Source of the DNA: Pomacea canaliculata
Taxonomy: Eukaryota; Mollusca; Gastropoda; Architaenioglossa; Ampullariidae
NCBI RefSeq assembly: GCF_003073045.1
Contig: NC_037590.1
Location: 34,604,327 to 34,668,326 of the forward strand
Reading direction: 5' to 3'
DNA length: 64,000 bases
The notes beneath the pieces were generated by a model, which worked only from the letters and a program-made list of their open reading frames with translations, did not search any database and was not told the origin of the DNA. This document shows positions 27,057 through 40,504 of this stretch, piece after piece. A program made the translations under genes and the position numbers. Position 1 is the first letter of the stretch. Each line of letters begins with the position of its first letter.

Positions 27057-28954
27057 TTACAGTCCGAAGGTTCCATAAGCAGCTAACAGTGGACCTACGA
27101 GGAAGGTAAGAAAACTGATGGACTGAGAGGTGGAACCAGAGTAGGAACCAGAGTAGGCTGACAGATCTGGAAGTTAATCAAACATCGATGAGTTACTGCT
27201 TACAGCTGGTCAATGTCTACTATCTGTTGACGTTTACCATAACAAATGACAAAACTTAGGTAGAAAGTTCATTGAATTTAAGCATTTTGAACACAATTTC
27301 CATTGTCATGCCTGAAGATCCTTTATGGAGTATTTATTTACAGTCGCTTTTTTATAGATACTCTGAAATTTCACTTTTGGTTACAAAACATCACATCTAA
27401 ACTAACGAGTCAACAAAAACAAAGTACAAGTACACAGAAGTGTAAGCATCTTACAAATCTTTAAACACGATTTCATGTTTCTAGTCGATGCGTTTGTTAA
27501 AATTAAGGAAACGTTTCTATCGCTACATGATACCACTCAGGTGTAAACACACCTTAAACTAAAACATGATAGGAATCGATGACTTACCACAGTCAGTGCC
27601 ATAGGCGTTCTCCAGTTCATGGATGTAAGATGCCATTTCTATGCTGCAGGACGACAGACAGCTCAGGTAGTCCAGCGCGGTACTGAAACATAATATGTTC
27701 GTCGACATCAGATATGGAGGTGAAAGAAAGAAAGAAAGGATTTTTGTGATATTATTATTTTGACAAGGTGGTTTTGTGTGCGTTCGCGCGTGTGTGTGGG
27801 GTATTTAGCAGAGGCATGCATGCACGTGAACATACATAACTTGACTTAGGTCACTGAACTTGCAATGTACAGCTGAATATCTCTGTACATATTAACTTGA
27901 GTGTTATTATACAGCAATAGAAAATTCTGGAGAAGCAGATAGCCGAGTGGATAGATACTGTTGAGTTGTGTGTTAAGACGATATTGCAGGTACCTGACTC
28001 CATAGAGGGTCGGGGAAGGTAAGGAAGTGAGGGAGAGGAGATGGGCACCACCCTCATGTAAAGCTAGCCCCGAGAAATGTGAGATCTCTAACACCCCCAC
28101 TCCCGACCTCCCTCCAACGACCTTAAAAGGCGAACGACCTTTACCTTCTATTTTTCTCATCCGTAGGTACTAGTTTGTTTTTTGCTGTTACCCAAAACTT
28201 TCATTAAGACGATTACAGTTTCTTAAAAATATTAGCACTCGTGCACATTCTAACTATAAAAATAAACATGCAATGGAACTGTATTAAAACAAAACATACA
28301 GTAAACTATTTTGTTTTATCTAACTGGTATCAATTGAGATATTTCTTAACATACGTGCATATCTGGGTGACGTTTGCATCTACTATGTCCGACTCAAATG
28401 TGTTTGTGCAATCCGGTATGCACTCGCAGTTCGCCAAACCTATGATAAAGACTGAAAAAAAAATTAATAGCATACAAAAAATGGATTTCCATAGCAATGA
28501 AAATTTTTTACGATGGGAACTTTGTGTGTGTCTGAGATTTTTAATAAGGAACAGGTTGATGATTTGTGTAGAACATTTTGTTAATAATATAATTACACTT
28601 TTTGTGCTCTTTTCTGTATGGAAACAGCCTTTAAGTTTTCACACCTCTAGTCTCAACACAAATGTATTTCAAGTCTTAATCATCTTTGCTTAAAATTAAC
28701 TTTTTATGTAAACAGACAACATAAAACATAAATAAATATATAAATAAATATATATATAAATAGGTATCTCCTGATAGTAAAATTCAGTTCAAGACGAAAT
28801 TTATTTTAACTCATTGTTCCTTACGAGCAAAAATCCAATCAATGACGACAAGAAATACTAACAAATTACTCTTAAATATAATGACATCCTAATGACAAAA
28901 CAGAACCATAAGACACTTACCAGACAAGTAGCAGAAAAGCAATGCGTGCTTCAT
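27057..28954 (-). CDS. Copy G1: secreted seven-cysteine protein with hydrophobic C-terminus, intact
   Basis: Four exons: 28921-28954, 28355-28439, 27588-27682 and 27057-27166, total 324 bases, 107 residues. Intron phases 1, 2, 1 match the other copies. Exon 1 encodes MKHALLFCYLSG, and with GLA from exon 2 this makes a short signal peptide. The mature part begins near NCEC and carries seven cysteines: C-E-C-x3-C, C after TQI, CLSSC, and DCG at the end of exon 3. Exon 4 has a Ser/Gly/Tyr-rich stretch with a repeated S-G-S, then a hydrophobic tail ending LLAAYGTFGL-stop, as in a GPI signal. The repeated Y-S-G-S makes this exon 12 bases longer than in G2 and G3. The family is unknown. The role is inferred only as a secreted or surface-anchored small protein. 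Confidence 0.85.
27925..28145 (+). repeat. tRNA-derived SINE in intron 2 of G1
   Basis: ATAGCCGAGTGGATAGA (A box) is followed, after a deletion, by the SINE body: ACTCCATAGAGGGT, GGGAGAGGAGATGGGCACCA and TGTGAGATCTCTAACACC. A fuller head is at 52680. Confidence 0.6.
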
Positions 28955-29082
28955 GTTTTACAGTCAACAAGTATAGGAAAGGAGATTGATACTTTTGAAC
29001 GGAGGCTAGGATCACACTCCTGATCGATGTTTAAGTTGGGGTTACGGTTGTCCAGCTCGATCTTGTCCTTGCATGTACCCTG

Positions 29083-29171
29083 GTTATATGTCAAAGTCAT
29101 TTGCAGTTGTCACGTTGATTGGTTATCACGTACGGCGTGAGCTTCAGCCATTGGTTATATTGTGTCACGTG
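29083..29171 (-). promoter_or_regulatory. Conserved promoter-proximal motifs of G1
   Basis: Two CCAAT boxes (29118-29122 and 29150-29154, minus strand), a palindromic CACGTG E-box (29166-29171) and a weak TATA-like ATATAA (about 29083-29090) lie 130-217 bases upstream of the start codon. G3 keeps both CCAAT boxes and the E-box (54052-54105). G2 keeps one CCAAT box and the E-box (46980-47001). The function is inferred from conservation and position. Confidence 0.45.
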
Positions 29172-30545
29172 AGATAGTTACCTGTAGGTTGTCAGGAATA
29201 TGATGTTTCAGAAGTCAGTCAGGTGTACAAAGACGTGCATTAAGGTGAAGGAGAAACGACCGCGTTTCGCTGTTTCGGTCACGTGAGCTGAAGAAGGCAA
29301 TGTCCTCACTTGTTTTGTTGCCCCTTTGTTCGTGCCCAGAGTCTCAGTGATTGCACTTGTGTATGAAAGTGTGGGAAACTGCATCAGAAGTGGTCTCAGC
29401 TTTTTCAAGAAATATTAAATAGAAATGGACTGTCTGATGGTTTCAGTGCTGTGCAGCAAGAAATGTTATTTACTGAATGCAGTTAGGCGAGCACAGATGG
29501 CACTTAAGGGTTGTTCGAGTAACAGAATCCCAGAAACTGCTTTAATGAATTCAGCTCTCTTTCAGTTCACTTACTCATCAATAACACTCTACCTCCCCTC
29601 TCCTTTTCCACCACCCTCCTCTTTTTTTGTTTATTTCTAGAGACGTGCATTAGAACATAACACAGGCAAATATCTTTCTTTATGTCTGTTAGTACACTCT
29701 TCAGTATGCTTGTAATGTTGGCAAGTGTTTCAAGTTCAGTGACCATGCTTCGGTTGATAGTTTATGCAATTCGACATGTGATATACATGAGAGACACAGA
29801 GCAGTGTTAAAGCGGTGTCACGTGTCTGTCAAGGGCAACATGCGGCTGTTTACACCAAGTTAGCAAACTTTATCGCCAAATGGATGGATGCAGACTGTAA
29901 ATGAAGAAGGACCAGGATAAAGCCCTGAGACAAGGTCCTAAAATCTGAAGACGTAGATGCACATTTATTATTTATTACTTGTTTTCCATAACATACTGAA
30001 CATTTAGAAAAGCTGACAATATTTAAAAGAAAATTATCGGCCCTCCCAATTGGCAGAAAAAAATTATTTTCCAATTAACTCTTGTGATTTTGCTCTGTGT
30101 CTGTGGCTGTTGGAACAAATCGGTTTGACGTTTTCTAATTGTTTTGAATTAAAAGGTTAGTTTTCCGGTTTCGTTATTTTAACTGATAGTTCTCAAATGT
30201 GAGGTAATGAACATTTTCAAGTCAACACGTATCTGAAAAACATGTCCCTCCGAGTAATAAAGGGAGATAAATAAGATACATAAATTTCATAAATGTATTC
30301 TGAAGGTGCCATATTTTTCTACCAGGGAAGATATACCACCAAATGTGTCATCTGTCAATTGTTAGGAATTGTTACCAGGCATTGTACTGCTGGAACAACT
30401 CAGCCATTTTATAAGAAGTATTTTCAAGCAGTGAATTAAGATGACAACAAAGCTATGAAAAGAAGTACTAATAAATATGATTTTTATTAATTAAATAAAT
30501 TGTGTAAGAGTCGCAAGCTGATTCATTTCTTATACATGTACATGG

Positions 30546-30650
30546 TCACAGGATGAAGTCAGCAGTTAGCAGCATGACACCAAACACAATAAAGAGACTG
30601 CCGGATAAGTCACTTCATTCTCTTTTGGCTTTCTTGATAGGCTTTGAGAT
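30546..30650 (-). pseudogene. Orphan last exon of the seven-cysteine family
   Basis: The 3' end reads LSGSLFIVFGVMLLTAD and then FIL-stop, clearly related to exon 4 of copy C (LSGSLLTVSGVMLLTAYR). The acceptor AG before ATCTC is kept. The first part of the exon is one base out of frame with this tail and meets a stop. The flanking sequence at 30300-30540 is also alignable with 60600-60830, so this is an old duplicate of the end of copy C. No upstream exons are visible. Confidence 0.65.
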
Positions 30651-30663
30651 CTGTTAAGTACAT

Positions 30664-30664
<1 letters not shown>

Positions 30665-30694
<30 letters not shown>
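30665..30694. repeat. Poly(A) run
   Basis: About 30 A next to the orphan last exon. It may be the tail of a small retroposed fragment, but no body is identified. Confidence 0.85.
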
Positions 30695-30696
<2 letters not shown>

Positions 30697-32879
30697 ATTT
30701 ATGGAAAAATCAGGAAAATGTTGTAGAGACGTATTGAGCATTTTTCTTAACACCCAAAGACATACACAGACAAACACTCATGAACACTGTATAACATACA
30801 CTTGTACAAACTTGAACATCACCAAGAGTGGGTTTGATCTCATTGTTGAGTTGGAGACAGCAGCTTCCATAGCTAAGTGGAGGAGCCTAATATGCACTGA
30901 ATGAATTTAATCTTTTAGATTACTGTATATTTACATAGTATATTTGAACAATTGTTGCATTTATTTAGCTACTTATCCTGCGGGATCTGAACTACTGTCA
31001 CGGAGGCAAAACTATCGCCCTATATTTTTTCATTTTTCCCAGGTTAATGATATGCTCGTTTCAAAACTGTCTAGGTCAACTTGAACTAAAAAGCAAAAAG
31101 AGTTCTGTCGTACTTGAAGATCATCTTCTTTTTCCTTCCTTCCTTCAAAGCGCACTGTTGAACCTGATCCCAACAAAAGAGCGACTGGTAGAGCCCGTAC
31201 ACCTGTGCATCAGCATTTCCAGGTATGAGAGTGGAGGCGTAGCTGCCACATATTGGGAGGTAGACTATAGTAGACTGAAGAACCACTTGGATATGAAAAA
31301 TCTTTCCCCCATTCTAACCCCTGCAGCCTCCAGCGTGCTTTTGGTAATATACTCTGGTCGTCAGTCAATTCTCGTAAAGGGATGAATAAATGAGTGAGTG
31401 TATTGACATTTTTGAGATTGTAATAAAGTTTTATTTTATTATTATTACGTACACAAAATCTGAGATGAATCTGCAATTGCCTATATTCGCGAGGCACTCT
31501 TACCCAAGCAGGTTGCAGCTAAGATCCATTATTTATGGGCTCTGGATCTTACTATGTAGAAATGTTTTTATTGTCTATCTGAATTGAAGCACAACACAAG
31601 AAAACAGGTATTTGGGGCGACACAATTTTATGGAGCACCACATACAAGTGTTTAAACAGACACAGAACACTATAAGACACCGCAACTTGAGTGATAAAAA
31701 CTTTAAATGAAGGAGAAAAAAGAGAATTAAAAAATGAACCACACAAAAGAAAATACCACAAGAATAAGGAATTTCGATCTATTCAATGTAAGCAGATTCA
31801 ATAGAATTAAGGCAAAAGAGAATTATTTCTGTGTCATTCGGTATCATAGAATGTTACAGATAATTTAAAATCTTCACTCGTCCCCATTTGTGATACGGCT
31901 GTTAAAGTGAAGTGATTCAAATGTCATTTTTAAATGCTGCTCTAAAGTTTCTTGGCTTTATGTTTTAATTTCAGTCATGTATGTCACTACAGTCCGTCTC
32001 CACCAGCCTGAACAACCTCTTCATCCAAATCTCTGCTTTGCGAACAGGGCAGGTCTGCAAGATGTGTACAGGTGTGTATAGGTGGTCTGCTCTAGGCATC
32101 CACACTTGGGTTGGGTCTGCAATGGCTGTCTTCTTCAGACAAATATTAAACCATAGTCCCCAGTACAAAGGTGGTAGACGAGGTTTGCGGGGTTTCTCTC
32201 AAGTTGCAAGATGGGATCTGTGTGTTCTTGCTATCCGCCACCTTTCTGTTATTGTTTTTGTCGTTGTCGTTGTCGTTGTCACTGTCATTGTCATCGTCAC
32301 CTTTGCATTAGTCTACTGAGTTTAATCGACGCACAGACTTTTCCAGGTACGTGAATGAATGAATTGTGATTTTGTATTACATCATGTAAATAATGCTGCA
32401 CATAAAATAAACTAAAACTTGTGCACTAACAAAACCACATCAAACATCTGATTAAGTACAACATTTATTGTCATAACTACGCAACTCTTGCACAGCTAAT
32501 TTATTTTAAGAATACAACCTTACTCAAAACATCACTAATCGCTAATTGTTACATTTGTATATAACCCTACTTCAACAAATGTTCAGTATGGCAAATGGTG
32601 AAAAGGAATCTGTAAAATTTTTAATTTTGATGGCTGAACAGTTAGTGGATCAACTCAGGAAAATTAAAGAAAAACAACTGTACAAATAAGTTTTAATTAT
32701 GGATTCTTCGCTGACAAAATTAAATAGATAACAAAGTTAAATTTTGGCCTAGAGAGAAAAATTGTTCTAGCTCTTGTTTGTGATATTTGATTCCTCTGAT
32801 TTTCTTCTTCTTATAGTACGGTTGTTTATTCTTTTATCCCTCATGTGTTATTTGTTTTCCTGTCCCTCGTATGCTGTCC

Positions 32880-33008
32880 ATGTTTCGTTCTTGTTGTTAA
32901 GCGCTAAGAGCATGCTCCTTATGAGTGTGAGTATGCGCTTTACACACGTCGCATTATTATTATTATTATGATGATTATGATGATTATGATTATTATTATT
33001 ATTATTAA
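32880..33008 (+). repeat. SINE/LINE 3' tail with (ATT)n
   Basis: Duplicated counterpart of 18590-18764, with TTAAGCGCTAAGAGCATG, TATGCGCTTTACA and ATT repeats. Confidence 0.6.
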
Positions 33009-33119
33009 AATATTAAGAATGCTAACCAAGAAACAATATAACCTCCAAGAGAAATACTTTATAAAATGATTTTGTTCACAACTTGATAAACACCCAATGA
33101 CAGTAAATAATAGTACAGC

Positions 33120-33215
33120 CGACAGCAAGTTCATTGTTGCCATACAGGTAGACAGGACTTGATGTTGAAGGTCCTGTAAGCAGTGAGCAGCATGGCACCA
33201 GGGAGACTCTATTTC
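33120..33215 (-). pseudogene. Relic last exon downstream of copy B
   Basis: Counterpart of the relic near 18950, with the same AMLLTAYRTFN tail, in the same place relative to gene B. Confidence 0.55.
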
Positions 33216-33640
33216 CAAACACTGGTTATTATACATACAAAACTCACCTCGTGAGTCATCAAATGTAAGCGAAGAAATAAAACAAAATAATTGAGATATA
33301 CAAGGCTGTATATTTAGTCATGGCACGTGCTTTCTTCATGTAAGCATAAAGTAAAATATGTTGGATTAAATATATTTCGCTTTGTGACTGTCACATTATT
33401 TTTCAGATGTCAATGGTTAAAAGTTGCTGCTTAAAATTTAGGCTACCATTCTAGAACAAAACAACCATTTTTTAAACTAGCATACACGGGAACTAAAATA
33501 GAACAAAAAAGGTCAACAAATCTTGGCATGAGGACTATTTACATATGAAATATGCTAGCTGAGAAACCTAATATGTGAGGCTAGATAATGTTACAGAAAT
33601 AATTAAATAGTTCACTGTTTTGTCACACAGACTGAGAGGA

Positions 33641-36093
33641 TCACATGATGAAGATTCTGTAAGCAGTCAGAACCGCGGAGCCACACACAGTGAGGAGGCT
33701 GAGGGACACAGACCTTGAGGCGGCGTTTAAATCTTGTAGAAAAACAAAAACAAGCAGCAGCAGTAACTGTAACAAAATACTATACATTATAACAGCAAAT
33801 AATATAAACTGTCATGATAATTCACCAACATCTTGATAAACCAGTGTGGCTTGTACAGAAGGAAAGGGAGTAACGACAAATAATACAGTTAATTATAATA
33901 AGATAATTAAGTTTCATTTAGTGAGGTCTCGTTTGTAAAATTCATGAATCAGTCTATCAGTTGTTCCAGTGGTTCATAAAAAACGTTAGGCTGTGAAGAA
34001 ATACAAGGAGCAATAGTAAAAGTAACAAAATACTATACATTATTACAGGAAATATTATGTATTGTTTAAAGAAATATTTGTATATTAAATTGAATATTAT
34101 TTAAAGAAAATATTTTAGTATACCAGGATGTACTTTAAGCTCTTTTTCTCTCTCACAACAAAAGCTAGCAATAAATGGTGTATAAACATAAATTATGTGC
34201 AGGTAGTGTGTGACTAACATTGCTGTGGATCGATGACCGTGAATGATTGATCACTTGCTGTGAAAGGCAATCGATACAGAGGCTTGCAATCTGGCCTTCA
34301 CTTCATGTTCTGATGACTGTTAGCTTAAAGATGTCAGGGTCGCTACAGTCACTAAGCAACGGAATGTATATCCTTGTTTTTGCCGTTTGACCCGTTTTCT
34401 CATACCAGGAATATGTCTAGCACTGGCAGGTGATGTTTAGCAGACAGGAAACGTCCCATTAAAGTGGTTTTAATTCTGGGGGTTTTCTTTGGTTTTAGTT
34501 CCCTTCCTATAGAAAATAAGAGTACATGTTGTTGCGATGAAATGCTGTTTATATTAGTAGATAATTGTGATGATTATCTACTTACCACACGTAAAACCAT
34601 ATTTCTTGTACACCTCATTCAGTTGTGATTGATATTGTGACACATCTGTATTGCAAGTTTGCTCAACACAGTTCTTTAACTTCTGCATTAAGCTGCAAGA
34701 AAAGTTATTTTTTTATATTCTGTGGCCTAATCGCATTTTATTCAAAGTTTAAGAAAACATGTTAAGCTTTAAAAAATGGCAGCACTAATTCAGATTAAAC
34801 ACTTTAAGTAATTTCTGCCCTTTTTTAAATAATGAAATACAGGCAGTTGGAACGTTTTATAAAAATTAGTGCCCTACCAGCAAAAGTCAAGCAAAAGTAA
34901 AAATGATTAATTAAAAAATTATGCATATGTATAAACTCAAATAAAAAGTAAAACAATGAACTGAGATGTGTTAACATAGAAACATATTTCTTTTATGCTT
35001 TATATTTGTAAAAATAATAGTTTAGTAACACACGGGCAGATCTGCGATGCAGTTGCAGTTGTTAACCCTTGGAGAGCCGACGTATATTCGCCAGTGCACG
35101 TGTCGATGCAGCCACAGTGTGCAGGGCTGAGGAAGAAAGCTGCAAAAAATTGTTGATTGACTGTTTACAGATTTACACAGAAACCGATAGAGAATAATTT
35201 ATGACCAGGCCATGACAATTGAAACTAAATAAAGAAAAAGAAAGCAGTCGAGCAGCATCTCATGTCTCTTGTGAGGACATTGTGACTAGAATCGTGTAGT
35301 ACTTGGCTATGTACAATATATCGTCCTTTACCGACATTTTATTATATGACTGGGATATGTTTTGCTGTTATGATGGCGTGCTTGTATATACATATGTGAT
35401 CCTCAGAAACAGTCAGACGGATTTCTCTTGGACGAAAGAACAACTTTACACGTTCCTTTACTCTTTAGAAACACTCTAGAGCAGACCTGGGCAAATGCCG
35501 GCCCGCGGGCCGAATCCGGCCCGTCTCCTGTCTCTGACCGGCCCGCCCGCTGGCCCGCCCGCCAGTATATATATTATATATACAGTATTGGGTAAAACTG
35601 AGTTAACTACATTAGTCCGGCCCTCTAGAACCACACCAGTTTCTCATGCGGCCCCTTGGGAAAATTAATTGCCCACCCCTGCTCTAGAGCATGCATCGAA
35701 ATGACTTAAAGAATTGTTCCTTTGTGGGAATCAATCTTGACAGTAAATTTATGTGGATTCTAATACCACAGTATCATTTTTAAAAGTCTGATATATGAAA
35801 AATATTTTTTGAAGAAAGATAGTTCGAAACAACATGTATACAACCAAGTGAAATATTTCACACTTGACAGGTCATTGGTGGTTGTGTAAACTCATAACCT
35901 CGTTCCAATTTGAAATAAAAATTGATCGAGCATGAATACTAATTAAAATAAAAGTAAAGTATTTATAAAGCTAAAAAAATACACAACCACACACAGTTTT
36001 CATAATTATTTAATGTAGCAGAGAAATCTATCACTCCAAACAAAAGATGAAACACTCACCAGTGAAGATACAGACTGACAACACGTACTTCAT
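33641..36093 (-). CDS. Copy B: secreted seven-cysteine protein with hydrophobic C-terminus, intact
   Basis: Four exons: 36060-36093, 35034-35139, 34586-34692 and 33641-33732, total 339 bases, 112 residues. Intron phases are 1, 2, 1 and all splice sites are canonical. Exon 1 encodes the signal start MKYVLSVCIFTG. The hydrophobic stretch continues into exon 2 (AFFLSPA), so cleavage probably falls just before HCGC. The mature part has seven cysteines (C-x-C-x3-C, then C, C-x4-C, and C before G). Exon 4 ends in a Ser/Leu-rich hydrophobic tail, VLTAYRIFIM-stop, with small residues (N-A-A-S) before it. It may be GPI-anchored or membrane-anchored at the cell surface. No known domain is recognised. 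Introns and exon 4 are close to copy A, but exons 2 and 3 are very different. A TATA box at 36227-36235 supports transcription. Confidence 0.85.
35474..35689. mobile_element. hAT MITE with 8-bp target duplication CTCTAGAG
   Basis: Element 35482-35681 (200 bases), same family as 22386, starts CAGACCTGGGC and ends GCCCACCCCTG with CTCTAGAG on both sides. The matching position in the first arm (about 21118) lacks it. Confidence 0.85.
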
Positions 36094-36226
36094 GATGAAC
36101 AGATTAGCAAATATTCAATTTTCAAACAGTGGACCGTTGTAGCAACACCGCCGGTTACTGAACATAGAACACCTGCATCCAGTTGTCGTGAAGCTGAGAG
36201 CGTGACACACTGAGAGCTCTTCTGGA

Positions 36227-36235
36227 CTTTATATA
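36227..36235 (-). promoter_or_regulatory. TATA box of copy B
   Basis: TATATAAAG, 134 bases upstream of the copy B start codon, in the same context as in copy A. The duplication therefore carried the core promoter. Confidence 0.65.
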
Positions 36236-38718
36236 GTCTTCTGACAATGGCGTCCCGAAGGTCTCAACGATTGGCTCATTTTTTTGAACCTTATGACTGT
36301 CCAATCAGCCCAAGTCATTTCGGTTGCTAACAGTGAAGACTTACCTGACCTGATGTGCCTTCGTAGCTAACCACCATTTTATTTTTATGAGTTGAGCCTC
36401 AAACCTCAGTCTAACAAGATAAGATCGTCTGTATTTACAGCATACATATGGAAACTCCGGCTCACCCCTCTCACACAGTACCTCTGTACTTAGTAAATAA
36501 ATATCTTGCTTACATTTGTGTTCGTCCCTGACTCTGTACAATTTTGCAAGCACGCATCGACTTGTTTAATGTTTTCAATGGACGCACGATAACGACCAAG
36601 CAGACATAGTATAGTTAGTATGAGTGGTTTTCTCACGAAGGGGATTCTCTTTCCTCTAGGTTAACGATGCTTATATATATTTACCAAGAGAGAGGGAATA
36701 CAAAAGAGCTAGGTTGCAAAGCTGACCTCGTTACTGGGATATTGGAGTTGGCGAAGAGGTTGTGACAAGCTTTTTTTGCAGACAATTTTCCCTTTTAAGA
36801 GTTTAAAATGTTTTCATTCACCACTAAATATTGCCCAACGAATCCTTAAAAAGAAGTGACAGACATCGATGAAACTAAGACAAGTAAAAAACAAAAGTTG
36901 AAGAATCAGGTTATGCATTGTATCTTCCCCACCAGCAGGTCTTAGAAAAATCTCAGCATTGGTGTCATTTGATGAAGTCACTCATCAAAGTCATTTTACT
37001 AATTTTACGTTAAAAAGAATTACCATGTAAAATACGGACGTTTTAGCTTTAAAGATTTGAAAATACTGCTAGCAAAAAAAAAAAATTAAAATAAAGTTAA
37101 AAAGTCCTCTGACCATAATTTTATTTTAAAAGTCACTTTTGTATCCCTGGGATATACAAACACTTGAATACTAGAGGGAACAGCAAGCGCTCATGCAACT
37201 CGTCAAAACAGACAAACAGGATAGGTGAAAATGAGAATGCGCCCAGTTAAATTCATATTAGCCTTATTTATGCCTCTCAGTCTCGATTCATAGAAGTGGA
37301 TGAATTAAGGACCTTCGCAAATGGACCGTGTTGCACAGGTAGCAGGACGGTATGCTGCGCGTGGTATGAAGGTCTTTCTTCACACCTGACAATGCATGCA
37401 TTTAAGACTGTTTGCCTTTTTCAGCTTTCAGTGTTTTTCAGTCTTGTCTATTTATATACTCTGACTAATGAAAGCAAGAGTTGAATGGGTATAATGTCCA
37501 TTAAGCTCTTCCCAAAGAACAAGTTCAAAAGAAAACGTTGAGTAAGCCCAAGACCATAAGATTACTCATGCATATCTGCTTAGTGATCTTGTCAATAGTA
37601 ATTCTAAGGACAACCCATTCCAGCGCCAGGTGGTCAGGGGTCGCAGGACTGGTACACTTTGAAGATAAGTGATGTATGAGAATTGGCCGTCGCCTGACTT
37701 CGGGTCTAGGGTTTAGGGGAAACTTTTCTAACAGAAAAGTTTGTGCTCAATACTTTCTATTTTATTTAAAATATCAGTTACACTTATAACGTTAGAAGTG
37801 AAGCACACAAAAATATGATCACCTCCATTAATAAAATTATCTGAAAGTTCTGAAAGTTATTTGGATAATGAACTGTGTAAAGAATATACACCGATGTATG
37901 CCGTGAAGATGTCAAGTACGCCGCTCGCTCTCGTCCCCCGCCCTGCTTGCCCCCTCCACCTGTCTGTACAGGGTCAAGGCGATACATGGATACCTCCTTG
38001 TGTCCTTTGATTACAGGCTGCTTACTAATGTTTTTCCCAGTATTTCCGTGAATAGCGTGTGTAGTTCAGGCCAACATCGCCCTGAGACTGGAAAAACCCA
38101 CTCAAACAATCCACCCGTCGTGCGAGTAATGGAAACCGGAACCAAAAGCCTTTTCTCCAGGATTTCATTGAACAGCGTCGGTAGTTCAGCGCTGGTGACC
38201 GACATCGCCCACACACTGGCAAAATCCTCTTGTTCTCGATGTCGGGTGAGCGCACAGGGTGAGGGAGAAGGAGCATAAAAGGGGTATTTTAAGTTATAGG
38301 TCATGTCCTTGACAAAATATGTTGGAAGGTTACATTGAACACTGGATATTGAGCGATTCTAGGCGCTTATATCGAAGAGAGAAGCTTTAGACCAGTGTTC
38401 CAATAACAACTAACGATGACAATGTGCATAACAGTAACGTTTGTGATTTCTCTGTTTAAACAATAGTAAAGATAATATATAAAGATAATATAAAGATAAT
38501 AAGATCAAAGTAACCCAGGACAACCAGCTCTCTCTGCATTGGTGACAGTCGCTAACCGTTGCGCCACTGAACCGCCATTGATGGTGAGAGAGAGAGAGGG
38601 AGAGAAATATTTAGCCAATAGTACTTAATCACAAGCCTTATTCTTGGACAACTATTACACTAGTTTAGTGCAATTTTTGGTTTATTTAGTAGAAATGTGC
38701 TTCCATCTTGCTGTGATT

Positions 38719-38886
38719 TTGCACTTTTCGGGGAGAGGGAGTGGGAGGAAAACGGAGTACCTGGTGAAAACCCCCGACACCCTGTGGACAAGTGTCACAT
38801 AAAGAGAGTGTCCCGAGACGAGAACTGAACCGACACTGCAATGGTGACAAGCGAGCGTTCTGTAACCACTACATCCATCGTCCCCG
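38719..38886 (-). mobile_element. tRNA-derived SINE
   Basis: On the minus strand: ATGTAGTGGTTACAGAAC (A-box region), GGTTCAGTTCTCG (B box), then GGGGGTTTTCACCAGGTACTCC, a body widely shared among invertebrate SINEs. It is missing from the matching places at 870 and 24990. Confidence 0.7.
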
Positions 38887-40504
38887 TTTGGTGCAATGAG
38901 GTGAAACAGTAAGTATAAAGTTTGAGCAACGATGCCCTGGGGAGAAAAAAAAAACATAAAATAATTTTCGCGTGTGTTTGAGTGGTCTGGGGAAATAACA
39001 TGCTCTTGCACCAGAAATTCAAGTCCTGATTGGGTTTCGTGCATCTAATAGGCTTGGCTAACTGAGGTTTTACCTCACATTCCGTCTCAAGCAAAACTGT
39101 ATAGCAAAGAGCTAGAATATTCACATGATATACACAGCTGATATTTCCGAAAGAGAAAGATCTAAAGTACGAAGTGTAACTTCCAAAGAAGGCCTGAGAG
39201 GAGTGGAGCTTGGCTTGGATCTCACATTCCATGAACTAGAGATGGTAAGCTTGGGACGTCCATCTTTTTCCACATTTTTAAGAAACTCGATTTGATCACA
39301 ATTTAACCCAAGGAATGTGTTTAGTTTCTTTTAGTTATGTTGAAGGGAAACAGAACGTTTTCGTTGATTTAAATTTTGGAATATTTTTGCTTTAAAGTAA
39401 ACAAATAAGCAAAAATTAAAAAAAATTTCTCTTTTTCCCCTTTAGTTTTCAGTTTTCTTGTTGTCGCTTCTGTAGCATATAAATTATCAAAACGTTATAA
39501 CATCAGGGTTGATGATATGATAATGTAGTTTGTATTAATTCACATATCACACCTTGAGAAGTCTCACGTTTCAGGCTCGACACTTCGGTTGCTACCGAAC
39601 GCCAAAAAATAGAGCAATGTACACACAAAATAATAAAACAATAAAACTATTCCAATCGTATTCATGCAAGCTTTAGAAGGGAATTTATCAAATATTGCAG
39701 CTGACTAGTTTTTATACGAGTAGCATACTATACAGGATTTACTTTGGTAAACAGCACATTGAATTAAAGCATTTTGAACACAATTATATCGTCATAAACA
39801 TATAAAATCCTTTACGAAATGTTTATTTAAGGTCGGTTTATTTACAGATGGTTGAAAATTTTCCTTTTGAATACAAAATATCACATCTAAACTGATGAGT
39901 CAAAATAAATAATACAAACACAAAGGCGTGTAAACAACTGAAAAGAATTTACTAGAACTTCTATTCTATACGTTTCTTAAATGTCTGCAAACGTTTCTAT
40001 TTGGAATTGTGTGAGGTAGTTGTGTGGTTGTGTTGTGTGGTTCCGATTCCTCTGTGTAAAACAGTTACACTAATATTGCGGGCATAGATCAAAGAATGTC
40101 TGGCACTGCAGCCATAAATGTAGCGAGTAGAAGTTTCAGGACCAGAGACGACCTAATAGGTATGTGTGTGTGTGTCTTTAAAATTCTGAAATGGAACAAA
40201 AGTTTTCAACTTTATTCCGAGTATATAGCGGTTTTTTTTTTGGTAAGGGGAGCTAACAACCGTTATCTCAGGGCAGCTTTTCCTTGCTGCCCTCCCTTTC
40301 CTTACTGGTGGTAGGTCTTTAAATAAATAGTTTTGCTAATTATGAAACATTGTGAAATCATTTAGAGAAAAAGCAGGTAAAGCAAGATAGAAGCAATAAA
40401 CGCTCTCACATTTCACCTCCAGCTCTGATCTTGTCAATTCTAGTTCGAGAAAGGGTAAGAGAAGAAAAATTCTTAATTCTCTCCCCAGCTCGATTTCTTC
40501 AGAC

